Assembly: GCF_024448895.1 (NCBI RefSeq)
Contig: NZ_JAMOIC010000012.1
Coordinates: 62,001-126,000, forward strand
DNA length: 64,000 bases
Direction: 5' to 3'
DNA from: Stutzerimonas stutzeri
GTDB taxonomy: Bacteria > Pseudomonadota > Gammaproteobacteria > Pseudomonadales > Pseudomonadaceae
A model generated the notes under the pieces. That model did not search any database. It was not told the origin of the DNA and was given only the letters and a program-made list of their open reading frames with translations. Position numbers and translations under genes: made by a program. Positions 38,424-50,075 of this stretch are shown here, piece after piece; position 1 is the stretch's first letter; each line of letters begins with the position of its first letter.

Positions 38424-39269
38424 CTACTCCAAAGTGCCCGAGACAATATGGGGCTCGGTAAATCGGCGATGATTCAGCACCGGCATACGCTGGCGCGCAT
38501 CAGCCTGTTCAGCAGTGTCTCGGTCGGCAACCAGGGCCGCTTCGCCAGTCGCCTGCTCATGCAGCACGCGCCCCCAGTAATCCACGATAGACGAATGCCC
38601 GTAGGTCGATCGTCCGCCAGGGTGTTCACCCCCCTGGGCTGCGGCCAGCATATAGCATTGCGTCTCGATAGCCCGCGTGCGTATCAACATCTCCCAATGT
38701 GCCTGCCCTGTAACCGTGGTGAAAGCCGACGGAGCGCTGATCAGTTCAGCACCAGCCAGGCGCAGCGCCGAGTACAGCTCAGCAAAACGCAGGTCATAAC
38801 AGACGGTCATTCCCAGGCGACCTACGGGAGTATCGACCACAACCAGACGGTCTCCGGCGGCATAATTGTCCGACTCACGATAGTGCCCGCGAGCATCGCT
38901 GACATCCGCATCGAACAGATGCAGCTTGTCATACCGAGCCACGCGACTCCCCTGGTCATCGACCAACAGCGAACACGCCCTGACCATCGCCTGCGGTTGA
39001 TCATCCGGGGGCAGCGGCAGCGTGCCGGCGACGATCCATAACCTGAGGTCGGTCGCGACCTGTTTCAACCATGGCAGGATCGGCCCAGTGCCATCGGCTT
39101 CGGCCCGACCGACTGCAGACAGATCCGCACGGCCCATGGCTGCAAAGTTTTCTGGCAGCACCGCAAGCCGCGCACCACCCTCTGCCGCGCGCTCTAACAG
39201 CTGCCTGGCGGAGGAAAGGTTGATCCCGATGTCGGCCTGACTGGTCATCTGAATAACGGCGAGGCTCAT
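38424..39269 (-). CDS. Carbon-nitrogen hydrolase (nitrilase superfamily)
   Basis: A 281-residue amidase with the Glu-Lys-Cys triad: E40 ([12 protein letters not shown]), K115 (YDKLHLFD) and C157 ([14 protein letters not shown]). It belongs to the NIT1/YafV-like branch; deaminated glutathione amidase is a likely activity, but this cannot be told from sequence alone. It sits between yhdP and tldD, as in other Pseudomonas. Confidence 0.9.
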   Translation of the reverse strand: MSLAVIQMTSQADIGINLSSARQLLERAAEGGARLAVLPENFAAMGRADLSAVGRAEADGTGPILPWLKQVATDLRLWIVAGTLPLPPDDQPQAMVRACSLLVDDQGSRVARYDKLHLFDADVSDARGHYRESDNYAAGDRLVVVDTPVGRLGMTVCYDLRFAELYSALRLAGAELISAPSAFTTVTGQAHWEMLIRTRAIETQCYMLAAAQGGEHPGGRSTYGHSSIVDYWGRVLHEQATGEAALVADRDTAEQADARQRMPVLNHRRFTEPHIVSGTLE

Positions 39270-39312
39270 GCTTGAATGCCTTTATCGCGATCAGCCCGCG
39301 TATTCAGTGCGA

Positions 39313-42300
39313 TCAATTGGGCTTTTCGAAAGGTTTATCGAAGGTGATTTTCGGCGCCTGCCACGGCCCCTCGACGTTGTACTGCACGGTTGCAAAGCGG
39401 GCGACCCGGTCTCCCAGCAATTTGTCGACCACGAAAAGCGCGCCACCGATGGCTGGAGCGCCGACGATCAGCGCCGCCAGCGGCAGGTTATTACTGACAG
39501 GCAGTGTCACTAATAGCTTGGCGTCGATCCGATCATTGACCAGATCCAGCTTGCCATCCAGCTCCAGATTGCTGGACGGCCCGGCAACAGTCAGCGGTTC
39601 GGAGGTCAGAAACACACCGTTGGTGGCACGCAACTGCGCCTTGATCCGGTCATAACTCAGCCCCTTGCTAAAGAGGTCAGAAAAATCCAGCCGCAGACGT
39701 CGGCCAATCGAATCGAAATTGAGCAGACCGAATATCCGCAACGCCTGAGCGCCGCCGTCAACTTCACGAAGCTGTCCTTTGCGCAGCCGGGCGTCAAGCG
39801 TGCCGGACAACCGATTGAGGCCGAAGAAAGCGGGGGAGCCAGGCCAGCTGCCGTCTACATCGAGACGAAAATCCTCGCTGGTCGTCGAAGGAGCGAAGCC
39901 CCATGCCAGCAACACGTCAGCGAGGTCCTGCCCCTGTAGTCGTCCCCTGTACCAGGTGCGCGATTGCTCCCAGCCGCCGGCGCCGCCAAGCTTAAGCCCC
40001 TTGAGATCGAAATTCAGATCGGAGAACAAGACGCCGTCGCTACTCGGGCGCATTTTCAAGGATCCCGCTCCCAGCAACTCGTCGCCTCTCAGCAGCTCAG
40101 CGACGGCAACATCCATCGCAGGCAAATCTTTCGGATTCACACCTTCCAGAGCGTCGTGAGGGGGCACCTGAGGATCACTCTCCTCAGCCGGAGGCAGACG
40201 CAAGCGGGATAGATTCAGCGCAATGGGTTCAGCCTCTGCGTCAGGTAGCAGGACGGTCCCATCGACCGTAGTGCTCTGCAATCCCAGCAACCAGGCCGCG
40301 TTACGACGCTGCAAGTCGACGCCAAGATTGTCCACTTGGCTGCCGAACCCGGTGAACGTGCCGATATCCAGACGAGCACGACGCAATAGCGATGCGCCCT
40401 CCTTGCCCGCTTGCGCTCCGCCATGATCGCTAAGCACAGCCTGCCATTCGCCAAGATCGAACTGCGGCAGGCGACCACGCACATAAAACCCCTGATCGGT
40501 CCGCAGATTGGCCGCGCCACCACCCAGAACAAGCTCACCACCACCCGCGCCCCAATCATTAGCTGGCGCCACGAATGTCGCTGCAGCCAAGCTGCCATGC
40601 CGAAGCGTATAGCGCTGCCGCTCCCCTCCCAAGGTCATTCTCAGGGTGGTATCGCGCCGCTCCTCGGCTTTCTTGCCGAACGGCGCGGGAAGCGCCATCT
40701 CAGTGCCAATCAGCGAGGAATCGAGCTGCAGCAGGTTCTCGGCTTCATCCAGTGATAGCGTCATTCTGAGCGGCAACGCGCCAGAGGCAGGCAAGTTCTG
40801 CTCAAACTTTTGCCACGTCAGGAGAGGCTGCAAACCGATGGTGCCTGTCGCTTCTATCCGGGTGGACGGGCTACCTGTTCGGCCTGTCGCTATGGCCTTG
40901 CCCTCGACTTGCGCGCCCAGGGTTCGGCCCCGGAATGCACTCGCGCTGAAGCCCTCGTCACTGTCATAGCGAAAGTCGCCAGCCAGTCCATCAATCTGCA
41001 GATTTGCCTGCTCAATGAAAAGCCACGCATCGCTGCTGGAAAAATCGACCGCGACATGTGGGCGGTTACCCTTGGCCAGGGGTATGCCCAGCCGAAGCGA
41101 TCCGCTCATGGCGCCGTCACCCCGCCAGCCAGCAAAAATTTCGCCAGTGCCGATAGGGGCCACCTGCATCAGCGTCACTGCATCGCGCAGGTGACCGTCT
41201 ACCTGACCTTCGATATCCAGGGTGAGTGCTGTATCGCTGCCGCCAAGAGGTATATGGGCAGTAGCATCATGGACCCGGCTGTCGAGCATGCGCGCCTCGG
41301 CAAGCCGTACCCGAACGCCGCTGTTTTCAATCAGCACCTCTGCCCGGCCGTCACGTAGCACCGGCCAGCCCGGCTGGAATGCCAACTCGGCGTCATGCAC
41401 CTTGAAATACAGGCTCAAGCTGCGGGCGGCTTTACCAGCGCCTTTGCTGATCGCGCCCTGGTACTGGAAATAGCCCTGCTCGACAGTGCCGCTGCGTATC
41501 GCCGAATTGAGCCATTCGCTCAGCGCAGGGCTCAACGCAGCTGATGTCGGCAAGTACTTCTGGGTGAAGCGGGCATCGCCATCGCTGATACCGACTCTAA
41601 GGTCCATGTAGTCCTCAGCTTCGGGGTCTCGCATCAGGCGAATCAGGAAATCACCTGCGATGTGTCCCTCCTCGCCTTCGACCTGCAGGTAAGGCGCAAC
41701 AAGGGTGAACGCCGCCTCATCGAGGCTCCACCGCAAGCTGCCGCGCGCGCGCGGGTAGTCCCACGGCTGTGCAAACAGCTGCGCGAGGTGCAATGCGAAG
41801 TCACGGTTATCGAAACGCAGCTCACCGCCCCCAAGGTCACCTCGGATCTCGCCGGAAACGTTACGCACGCCGGGGATCCAGTTATGGTCGGCGATGCTTA
41901 CCGCATCCAGATTACCCGTGAACGCGAGCCGCTCGGACCCAGACAGGGCGGGCCTGTAGTTGAACTGCAGATTGCGCAAGGTTCCACTGGGTGCGAGGCC
42001 CAATAGGTACTCCTTCGCCACGTCCGGCAGAGGCGCCAAGGCATGAATCAGTTCCGCCAATGGGGCAACGGCGATGCGGTCGGTCTGCAAATGCCAGCGA
42101 TTTTCCGCGAGGTGCTGCTCGATAAGCAGCGTGGTATCCCGCCAACGTTCCTCACCGAACGTGAAAGCCAGACCCCCAAGTTGCAAACGGTAGCCATCGT
42201 CCGCGCGATCGAGGAAAGCTGTAACGGCCAGGTCGTCGATCTGCACCGCATCACGATCCTGCTGGGCAAGCTGCAAGGCAGGCGCATTCAAGCGAGCCAC

Positions 42301-43119
42301 AGCGCGCGAGACCTTTCGGTCACGCCAGTCTATCCACAGTTCTCCTCCGGCCTTGAGCTGCTTCAACTCCCAGTTCGGGAGCAGGCGTTCTGGCACCCAG
42401 GCAGCCCAGTCGCTCTGCGGCAGGCTCAGATAGACTTTAGCGTCGCTGGCCTGCCAGTCGGACGGCTGTACCTGCGCATCGGCATGCAGGCTCACTGGCT
42501 GGCCGTCAGGCAGCAGCACCTGCCCATCCAGCCGCAAATGCTCGCCAACGGTACGCAATTGCAGGCTGGCGTAGGTGAGCGTCAAAGGCGCTGCGGCGTG
42601 GGGTTCGACGGTTAGCTGGCTGTCGAGCAGTCTCAGATCACGAATCTTCTGCAATTCCGCGAACAGCTTCTGTATGTCAGCCGGCTCTTTATCCTCGCGA
42701 TTGCGATCAGGAAGCCCAGCTACACGCCACTTCCCTTCCGCGCCCTGCACCAAACTGAGCTGGACGCCGCTGAACTCCATTGTGCTCAGGCGCAGCTGGC
42801 GGGCTAGGAGACTGGACAAGACGTCGGGAACCAGTGCCAGACGATCAAGCCGCACCGCTGATTCCTCATCACCGATCATCACATCATGCGCGAGAATCTG
42901 CGGTGAAAACCTATCCCAGCGGCCTTCAAGGTTACCAAGGACTACTGGCATTCCGAGCAGCTCGCGCGCCTTGTCCTGAACTTCGGGGCGATACTCGGCA
43001 ACCAAGGGCACGAGTTGCCGCCCAAGGCTGACGTACAAGGCAAGCAGCATCAAACAGATCGCAGCCAGCCAGAGGCTGCGACGGAGGAAAACGAGAACAA
43101 GGGCCAGGAGCCGACTCAT
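39313..43119 (-). CDS. yhdP: AsmA-like envelope protein YhdP
   Basis: A 1268-residue protein with one N-terminal membrane span (LVFLRRSLWLAAICLMLLALYVSLG) and a long periplasmic beta-rich part of the AsmA/DUF3971 type. It ends in the AsmA-like C-terminal LVNDRIDAKLLVTLPVSNNLPLAALIVGAPAIGGALFVVDKLLG. AsmA-family proteins are thought to bridge the envelope and carry phospholipid to the outer membrane. The start at 43119 puts the membrane anchor near the N-terminus; a 15-residue upstream extension is unlikely. It follows rng. Confidence 0.93.
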   Translation of the reverse strand: MSRLLALVLVFLRRSLWLAAICLMLLALYVSLGRQLVPLVAEYRPEVQDKARELLGMPVVLGNLEGRWDRFSPQILAHDVMIGDEESAVRLDRLALVPDVLSSLLARQLRLSTMEFSGVQLSLVQGAEGKWRVAGLPDRNREDKEPADIQKLFAELQKIRDLRLLDSQLTVEPHAAAPLTLTYASLQLRTVGEHLRLDGQVLLPDGQPVSLHADAQVQPSDWQASDAKVYLSLPQSDWAAWVPERLLPNWELKQLKAGGELWIDWRDRKVSRAVARLNAPALQLAQQDRDAVQIDDLAVTAFLDRADDGYRLQLGGLAFTFGEERWRDTTLLIEQHLAENRWHLQTDRIAVAPLAELIHALAPLPDVAKEYLLGLAPSGTLRNLQFNYRPALSGSERLAFTGNLDAVSIADHNWIPGVRNVSGEIRGDLGGGELRFDNRDFALHLAQLFAQPWDYPRARGSLRWSLDEAAFTLVAPYLQVEGEEGHIAGDFLIRLMRDPEAEDYMDLRVGISDGDARFTQKYLPTSAALSPALSEWLNSAIRSGTVEQGYFQYQGAISKGAGKAARSLSLYFKVHDAELAFQPGWPVLRDGRAEVLIENSGVRVRLAEARMLDSRVHDATAHIPLGGSDTALTLDIEGQVDGHLRDAVTLMQVAPIGTGEIFAGWRGDGAMSGSLRLGIPLAKGNRPHVAVDFSSSDAWLFIEQANLQIDGLAGDFRYDSDEGFSASAFRGRTLGAQVEGKAIATGRTGSPSTRIEATGTIGLQPLLTWQKFEQNLPASGALPLRMTLSLDEAENLLQLDSSLIGTEMALPAPFGKKAEERRDTTLRMTLGGERQRYTLRHGSLAAATFVAPANDWGAGGGELVLGGGAANLRTDQGFYVRGRLPQFDLGEWQAVLSDHGGAQAGKEGASLLRRARLDIGTFTGFGSQVDNLGVDLQRRNAAWLLGLQSTTVDGTVLLPDAEAEPIALNLSRLRLPPAEESDPQVPPHDALEGVNPKDLPAMDVAVAELLRGDELLGAGSLKMRPSSDGVLFSDLNFDLKGLKLGGAGGWEQSRTWYRGRLQGQDLADVLLAWGFAPSTTSEDFRLDVDGSWPGSPAFFGLNRLSGTLDARLRKGQLREVDGGAQALRIFGLLNFDSIGRRLRLDFSDLFSKGLSYDRIKAQLRATNGVFLTSEPLTVAGPSSNLELDGKLDLVNDRIDAKLLVTLPVSNNLPLAALIVGAPAIGGALFVVDKLLGDRVARFATVQYNVEGPWQAPKITFDKPFEKPN

Positions 43120-43168
43120 ACCGATATGCTCCGCGCGTGCGGGCCCCGATGGCCAAGCTTGCATCTAT

Positions 43169-44626
43169 TCAGAGCAGCACCACGTCGTACTGTTCCTGGG
43201 AATACATGGTTTCAACCTGGAATTTGATCGAGCGGCCTATAAAACTCTCGAGATCGGCCACGTTGCCGGATTCCTCGTCCAGTAACCGGTCGATGACCTT
43301 CTGGTTCGCCAGCACACGGTAACCTTCGGGCTGATAGGCCCGCGCCTCGCGAAGGATTTCACGGAAGATCTCATAGCAGACCGTTTCGGGAGTTTTCAGC
43401 TTGCCGCGTCCCTGGCAGCACATGCAGGGCTCGCACAGGATTTGCTCCAGACTCTCGCGCGTACGTTTGCGGGTCATCTGCACCAGGCCCAACTCGGTGA
43501 TTCCGATGATGTTGGTTTTGGCGTGGTCACGTTCGAGCTGCTTTTCCAGCGTCCGCAGTACCTGGCGGCGATGCTCCTCGTCTTCCATGTCGATGAAGTC
43601 GATGATGATGATCCCCCCGATGTTGCGCAGCCGCAGCTGGCGCGCAATAGCGGTGGCAGACTCGAGGTTGGTCTTGAAGATGGTTTCTTCGAGCGTTCGA
43701 TGACCGACAAACGCGCCAGTGTTGACGTCGATAGTAGTCATCGCCTCGGCCGGATCGATGATCAGATAGCCGCCGGATTTGAGCATGACCTTGCGCTCGA
43801 GGGCCTTCTGGATCTCGTCCTCGACGCTGTAGAGATCGAAGATGGGCCGCTCGCCGGGGTAATGCTCCAGGTGCTCGCCAAGTTCAGGCATCAGCTCGCC
43901 CACGAACTGGCTGACCTTCTGGAAATTCTCCCGTGAGTCGATTCGAATCTTTTCGATTCGCGGATTGACCAGGTCACGGAGCGTACGCATGGCCAGCGAG
44001 AGATCTTCATAGATGACCGATGGTGCACCGGCGGTCTTGATCTGCCCGTCTATCTGCTCCCACAGACGGCGCAGGTAACGGATGTCCATGAGAATCTCGT
44101 CGCTACCGGCGCCTTCCGCTGCGGTACGCAGGATGAAACCGCCGGTTTCCTTGATGCCTTCGGCTGCGATGCACTCAGCGACGACCTGTTTGAGACGCTC
44201 CCGCTCGGCCTCGTCCTCGATACGCAGCGAAATGCCGACGTGGCTGGTCTTAGGCATGTAGACGAGGTAACGCGAGGGTATCGACAACTGGGTCGTTAGC
44301 CGGGCGCCCTTGGTGCCGATCGGATCCTTGGTGACCTGCACGACCAGTGCCTGACCGTCATGAACCAACGCGCTGATGGGTTCGACGGCATTGCCTTCAC
44401 GGCTGGAAATCTCAGAGGCATGGATGAACGCAGCACGCTCCAGACCGATATCGACGAACGCCGCCTGCATGCCCGGGAGTACCCGGACCACCTTGCCTTT
44501 GTAGATATTGCCAACAATGCCCCGGCGCTGGGTGCGCTCGACGTGCACCTCCTGCAGGACACCGTTCTCCACCACCGCCACCCGCGATTCCATTGGGGTG
44601 ATGTTCATCAGAATTTCTTCGCTCAT
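43169..44626 (-). CDS. rng: Ribonuclease G
   Basis: A 485-residue endoribonuclease of the RNase E/G family with an N-terminal S1 domain (GNIYKGKVVRVLPGMQAAFVDIGLERAAFIHASE), the catalytic DVNTGAFVG and IIIDFIDM acidic segments, and a zinc-link cysteine cluster (CEPCMCCQG). It matures 16S rRNA 5' ends and degrades some mRNAs. The start at 44626 agrees with the family; a 28-residue upstream extension overlaps maf promoter space. Confidence 0.97.
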   Translation of the reverse strand: MSEEILMNITPMESRVAVVENGVLQEVHVERTQRRGIVGNIYKGKVVRVLPGMQAAFVDIGLERAAFIHASEISSREGNAVEPISALVHDGQALVVQVTKDPIGTKGARLTTQLSIPSRYLVYMPKTSHVGISLRIEDEAERERLKQVVAECIAAEGIKETGGFILRTAAEGAGSDEILMDIRYLRRLWEQIDGQIKTAGAPSVIYEDLSLAMRTLRDLVNPRIEKIRIDSRENFQKVSQFVGELMPELGEHLEHYPGERPIFDLYSVEDEIQKALERKVMLKSGGYLIIDPAEAMTTIDVNTGAFVGHRTLEETIFKTNLESATAIARQLRLRNIGGIIIIDFIDMEDEEHRRQVLRTLEKQLERDHAKTNIIGITELGLVQMTRKRTRESLEQILCEPCMCCQGRGKLKTPETVCYEIFREILREARAYQPEGYRVLANQKVIDRLLDEESGNVADLESFIGRSIKFQVETMYSQEQYDVVLL

Positions 44627-44715
44627 TGTTATTCTCGGCCGATGGCGTGGGGTAAAGCAGCCGAAGCTGACGAGTTGGCTCGATTCTAACGGCATAAGCC
44701 GCCAATCCACAGGCT

Positions 44716-45306
44716 CTAGACTGAGCTTTTAGTCCAGTAGGCGACCCCATGTGCATTGAGCATCTGTGCCGTCTCGCATAACGGCAGGCCAACCACGGCC
44801 GAATAACTGCCCTCGAGCCCTGCGACAAAGACCGCGCCCCAGCCCTGTATGCCATAGCTGCCGGCCTTGTCCCGTGGCTCGCCGCTGGCCCAGTAGGCCT
44901 CAGCTTCGTCGTCGCAAATGTGCCGGAAGCGCACCCGACTGGTGACGAGTCGCACGGTGCAACCCGAATTGCTGGCGAGCGCGATGGCTGTCATCACCTG
45001 ATGCTCGCGTCCAGACAGCGCCTGCAGCGTGGCCAGCGCATCCGCTTTATCAGTCGGCTTGCCCAGAATTCGCTGATCGAGCACGACGGTGGTATCGGCA
45101 CCCAGCACGCAAGCCGAACTGTCCTCGAGCTGCGCAAGACCCGCCAGCGCCTTCTCCCGCGCCAAGCGCTGAACATAGACGTCGGCGGGCTCCGACTCGA
45201 TTGGTGTCTCATCGATTGATACGGAAAGCAGCGAAAACGGGACGCCGATCTGAGTCAAAAGCTCGCGGCGTCGCGGGGATGCAGAAGCGAGATACAAGGC
45301 AGGCAT
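44716..45306 (-). CDS. Maf-family nucleoside triphosphate pyrophosphatase
   Basis: A 196-residue Maf protein ([19 protein letters not shown] and [18 protein letters not shown]). It hydrolyses dTTP, UTP or modified NTPs to NMP and PPi, the YhdE-type activity. It lies in the mreBCD-maf-rng cluster. The ATG at 45306 is used because an earlier in-frame start would add an atypical leader. Confidence 0.93.
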   Translation of the reverse strand: MPALYLASASPRRRELLTQIGVPFSLLSVSIDETPIESEPADVYVQRLAREKALAGLAQLEDSSACVLGADTTVVLDQRILGKPTDKADALATLQALSGREHQVMTAIALASNSGCTVRLVTSRVRFRHICDDEAEAYWASGEPRDKAGSYGIQGWGAVFVAGLEGSYSAVVGLPLCETAQMLNAHGVAYWTKSSV

Positions 45307-45390
45307 GCCAGCTCCTAAGGGAAACAGAGCGAAGCAGATTCGCATATCCAGCGGCGCCCCGGTAGCCGCGCGACCGAGGCGAAGGGAGCG

Positions 45391-45879
45391 TCAATAGACG
45401 TTGAAGCGCCGCCTCGCCCATTCCAGCGCGACGAATACCCACGGCCAGAGCAGCGCGCTCACGGGTACCGGAACCAGAAACAGCAATGTGGGCGGACGGT
45501 TACCGGTAAGTGTGCTGAGCCACAGGTGGACAAGTTGCCCGAGACCCAGCAGCACAAGCAGCACCAGGCTCTGCTGCAGCAGCGGAAACATGCGCAAACG
45601 CTGCTGAAGACTAAGCACCAGAAAGGTAATCAGGATAAGAGGTAAGCCGTTCTGACCGAGCAAGGTACCCGAGAGTACATCCAGCATCAGCCCGAAGAAG
45701 AATGCCGCTCCCATGCCGCCCCGGTGAGGCAAGGCAATGGCCCAGTAGGCGATGAACATTCCGAGCCAGAGCGGTCGAGCCAGCCCGAAGCTCTGTGGCA
45801 TTGGCGCCACGCTGAGCAGCAGCGCGACCAGAAGCGACAGCCAGATGACCCAACCATTATTGAGGCGTCCGTTAATCAT
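45391..45879 (-). CDS. mreD: Rod shape-determining protein MreD
   Basis: A 162-residue, strongly hydrophobic protein with five to six spans; it is the membrane partner of MreC in the elongasome. The segment HRGGMGAAFFFGLMLDVLSGTLLGQNGL is conserved. Its start overlaps the mreC stop by four bases. Confidence 0.95.
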   Translation of the reverse strand: MINGRLNNGWVIWLSLLVALLLSVAPMPQSFGLARPLWLGMFIAYWAIALPHRGGMGAAFFFGLMLDVLSGTLLGQNGLPLILITFLVLSLQQRLRMFPLLQQSLVLLVLLGLGQLVHLWLSTLTGNRPPTLLFLVPVPVSALLWPWVFVALEWARRRFNVY

Positions 45880-46871
45880 GGACGCACCTCGGGAGCTGGC
45901 GCCGGCGTGCCGGCACCTGCCGGGGCGGGATCAGGCGCTTGAGGCGCGGGCGCAGCTTCCGGCGGAACCGATTCGCCGGTCTGCTCTGCCGCTTCGCGGT
46001 CGGCTGTTTCCTGAGCCTCGGCCGCTGCAGTCGCCCGCTCTTCAGGGCTGCGGGAGTCACTGAAGACCAGTAGCAGGTAACGACTACGATTGAGCATCGC
46101 AGTGGGAATGGCGCGCACGATCAGAAAGGGTTGTCCGGAGCCACGCACCACTTCGGTTACCTGCGCCACCGGATAGCCGCTGGGAAAGCGCTGACCCAGA
46201 CCGGAACTGACCAACAGATCGCCTTCCTTGATATCGGCTGTCTCGGCGACATGGCGCAACTCGAGGTAATCCGGACTACCCGTGCCGACTGCAATGGCGC
46301 GCAGGCCGTTGCGATTGACCTGCACCGGGATGCTATGGGTCACGTCGGTCAACAACAGTACGCGAGCGGCATAGGGCATGACTTCCACTACCTGCCCCAT
46401 CAGACCGCTTGCATCCAGCACCGGCTGGCCGAGGAACACACCGTCGCGCTCGCCCTTGTCGATCAGAATGCGATGGGTAAAAGGGTTGGGGTCCAGCCCG
46501 ATAAGCTCGCTGACAATCACCTTGTCGTCGACCAATGCAGCGGAGTTCAGCAATTCGCGCAAGCGCACGTTCTGCTCAGTGAGCATCGCCAGTCGTTGCA
46601 GGCGACGCTGCATGAGTAACGCCTCGGCCTTGAGCTTCTCATTCTCGGCGACAAGGCTGGTGCTGCTGCTGATCTGCTCGGTTGTCCGCTGCCATGTGCG
46701 TACCGGCAAATCAGCCAGCCAGTAGAAGGGAGTCAGCACCAGCCCCATTTGGCTGCGAATCGGCTTGAGTGCTTCGAAGCGAGCGTCGACCACCATCAGC
46801 GCGACACAAAGCACGGTGAGCACCAGCAGGCGAACGCCGAGCAAAGGGCCTTTGGCGAATAGTGGTTTGAT
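45876..46871 (-). CDS. mreC: Rod shape-determining protein MreC
   Basis: About 331 residues: an N-terminal span (LGVRLLVLTVLCVALMVVD), a coiled coil (about 70-110), the paired beta domain (VIVSELIGLDPNPFTHRILIDKGERDGVFLGQPVLD) and a Pro/Ala/Glu-rich C-terminus. No ATG, GTG or TTG lies in frame upstream of a TTG at 46844. Ten-codon homology to the usual N-terminus (IKPLFAKGP) extends to an ATC at 46871 that has GAGGA 7 bases before it. The start is given at this ATC with reserve; a TTG start at 46844 is the alternative. Confidence 0.85.
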   Translation of the reverse strand: MKPLFAKGPLLGVRLLVLTVLCVALMVVDARFEALKPIRSQMGLVLTPFYWLADLPVRTWQRTTEQISSSTSLVAENEKLKAEALLMQRRLQRLAMLTEQNVRLRELLNSAALVDDKVIVSELIGLDPNPFTHRILIDKGERDGVFLGQPVLDASGLMGQVVEVMPYAARVLLLTDVTHSIPVQVNRNGLRAIAVGTGSPDYLELRHVAETADIKEGDLLVSSGLGQRFPSGYPVAQVTEVVRGSGQPFLIVRAIPTAMLNRSRYLLLVFSDSRSPEERATAAAEAQETADREAAEQTGESVPPEAAPAPQAPDPAPAGAGTPAPAPEVRP

Positions 46872-46912
46872 GGGCGGGTCCTCGCAGCTGCAGGCTTCAA
46901 ACTAAACGCGAC

Positions 46913-46945
46913 AAGCCGAGAGCAGAGCAACTCTGCTATCGGCTT
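46913..46945 (-). other. Long hairpin between mreB and mreC
   Basis: AAGCCGA, AGCAGAG, a 3-base loop, CTCTGCT, TCGGCTT: two 7-bp stems around single mismatched bases. In the direction of transcription no strong T run follows, so a partial terminator or RNA processing site is more likely than a full terminator. It may set MreB well above MreC and MreD. Confidence 0.55.
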
Positions 46946-46970
46946 GCGCTTGGAGCTTACCGCTTGTCAC

Positions 46971-48083
<1,113 letters not shown>

Positions 48084-48310
48084 GGCGAGAGTCCGCGGCA
48101 AACGGGCCATACGTGAGCCATTGCGCTAAAAATGCACAACAGTGAAAAGCCCGGCAAGCCGCAGCCGCGCTACCGGGAACCCCCTCAGGCATGTAAGATT
48201 GACGGCTTTTCCGGGCTCGAATGCCCACCGCTGCGGCTCGAACCCGCCGCCCCTCGTCACGCTTTGCCGACGAAAGGCGCACCCGACTCGCTTCCCGCTG
48301 GAGAATCCCG
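48084..48310. other. Rest of the mreB-gatC divergent intergenic region
   Basis: About 230 bases with no gene. A TAAGAT (48195-48200) could be a -10 element for gatC, without a clear -35. Nothing else was seen. Confidence 0.35.
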
Positions 48311-48598
48311 ATGGCGCTTGAACGCTCCGAGGTGGAAAAGATCGCTCATCTGGCCCGCCTGGGTCTGAATGAAGACGACCTGCCCCGCACCACCGAGACC
48401 CTGAACAACATCCTTGGCCTCATCGATCGGATGCAGGCCGTGGACACCACCGGCATCGAGCCACTGGCTCATCCGCTGGAAACTCATCAGCGTCTGCGCG
48501 CCGATACCGTTACCGAGAGCAATCAGCGCGACGCCTACCAGGCCATCGCCCCGGCCGTGGAAAACGGCTTGTATCTGGTTCCGCGGGTAATCGAGTAA
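48311..48598 (+). CDS. gatC: Asp-tRNA(Asn)/Glu-tRNA(Gln) amidotransferase subunit C
   Basis: A 95-residue GatC ([24 protein letters not shown] ... [21 protein letters not shown]) that holds GatA and GatB together. Its stop overlaps a possible gatA ATG (TAATG at 48596-48600). It is the first gene of gatCAB, divergent from mreB. Confidence 0.96.
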   Translation: MALERSEVEKIAHLARLGLNEDDLPRTTETLNNILGLIDRMQAVDTTGIEPLAHPLETHQRLRADTVTESNQRDAYQAIAPAVENGLYLVPRVIE

Positions 48599-48612
48599 TG
48601 AAGGACCTCGAC

Positions 48613-50064
48613 ATGCACGAATTGACACTCGCCGAGATCGCCCGCGCCCTGGCTGACAAGCAATTCTCGGCCGAAGAGCTGACCCGCTCGCTGCTGCAGC
48701 GAATCGATACGCTCGACCCCCAACTGAACAGCTTCGTCACGGTCACGCGGGATCAGGCTATCGCCCAGGCCCAGACTGCAGACGCACGCCGTGCCAAGGG
48801 CGAGAGCGGCGCGCTGCTCGGCGCGCCGATCGGTCACAAGGACCTGTTCTGCACCCAAGGCGTCCGCACAAGCTGCGGTTCGAAGATGCTCGACAATTTC
48901 AAGGCCCCCTACGACGCCACCGTGGTTGAGCGCCTGGCAGCCGCCGGCGCCGTATCGCTGGGCAAGCTCAATATGGACGAGTTCGCCATGGGCTCGGCCA
49001 ACGAATCCAGTCATTACGGTGCGGTCAAGAACCCCTGGGATACGACCCGTGTGCCAGGTGGATCGTCCGGCGGTTCGGCAGCCGCCATTGCAGCGCGCCT
49101 GCTGCCCGCAGCTACCGGCAGCGACACCGGCGGCTCGATCCGCCAACCTGCAGCGCTGACCAACCTCACCGGCCTCAAACCAACCTATGGACGCGTTTCG
49201 CGCTGGGGCATGATCGCCTACGCCTCAAGCCTCGATCAGGGTGGTCCGCTGGCCCGCACGGCCGAAGACTGCGCGCTGATGCTTGGCGCCATGGCCGGCT
49301 TCGACCCGAAGGACTCCACCAGTGTCGATCAGCCACTGGACGACTACCTCGCGGCACTGAACAAGCCGCTCACGGGTCTGCGCATCGGCCTGCCGAAGGA
49401 ATATTTCGGCAACGGGCTGGACGCAAAGATCGCCGACGCCGTGATGGCCTCAGTCGAAGAATTGAAAAAGCTCGGCGCCTCGGTCAAAGAAATCAGCCTG
49501 CCGAACATGCAGCACGCGATCCCTTCTTACTACGTGATCGCGCCCGCTGAGGCCAGCTCCAACCTGTCACGCTTCGACGGCGTGCGTTTCGGCTATCGCT
49601 GCGACGACCCTGCCGACCTGACCGATCTCTACAAGCGTTCGCGCGCCGAGGGCTTCGGTGACGAAGTCCGCCGCCGCATCATGGTTGGCACCTACGCACT
49701 GTCTGCTGGCTACTACGACGCTTACTACCTGAAGGCGCAGAAGATCCGCCGACTGATCAAGAACGACTTCGTCAGCGCCTTCGACGAAGTCGACGTCATC
49801 CTCGGCCCGACCACGCCGAACCTCGCCTGGAAGCTTGGCGAAAAGAACAACGATCCGGTCTCGGCTTACCTCGAAGACATCTACACCATCACCGCCAACC
49901 TGGCCGGCATCCCAGGCATCTCCATGCCAGCCGGCTTCATCGATGGCTTGCCGGTTGGCGTGCAGTTGCTGGCGCCGTACTTCCAAGAAGGCCGTCTGCT
50001 CAACGTCGCCCATCAGTACCAGCAGGTCACTGAATGGCACAAACAAGCACCGAGCGGATTCTGA
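48613..50064 (+). CDS. gatA: Asp-tRNA(Asn)/Glu-tRNA(Gln) amidotransferase subunit A
   Basis: A 483-residue amidase-signature enzyme that releases ammonia from glutamine. The Ser-cisSer-Lys triad is K76 (GHKDLF), S151 (GGSSGGSAA) and S175 ([10 protein letters not shown]). The ATG at 48613 ([13 protein letters not shown]) has AAGGA 7 bases upstream and gives the family length; an ATG five codons earlier overlaps the gatC stop. Its presence implies indirect Asn- or Gln-tRNA charging. Confidence 0.97.
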   Translation: MHELTLAEIARALADKQFSAEELTRSLLQRIDTLDPQLNSFVTVTRDQAIAQAQTADARRAKGESGALLGAPIGHKDLFCTQGVRTSCGSKMLDNFKAPYDATVVERLAAAGAVSLGKLNMDEFAMGSANESSHYGAVKNPWDTTRVPGGSSGGSAAAIAARLLPAATGSDTGGSIRQPAALTNLTGLKPTYGRVSRWGMIAYASSLDQGGPLARTAEDCALMLGAMAGFDPKDSTSVDQPLDDYLAALNKPLTGLRIGLPKEYFGNGLDAKIADAVMASVEELKKLGASVKEISLPNMQHAIPSYYVIAPAEASSNLSRFDGVRFGYRCDDPADLTDLYKRSRAEGFGDEVRRRIMVGTYALSAGYYDAYYLKAQKIRRLIKNDFVSAFDEVDVILGPTTPNLAWKLGEKNNDPVSAYLEDIYTITANLAGIPGISMPAGFIDGLPVGVQLLAPYFQEGRLLNVAHQYQQVTEWHKQAPSGF

Positions 50065-50075
50065 GGACGACATAT

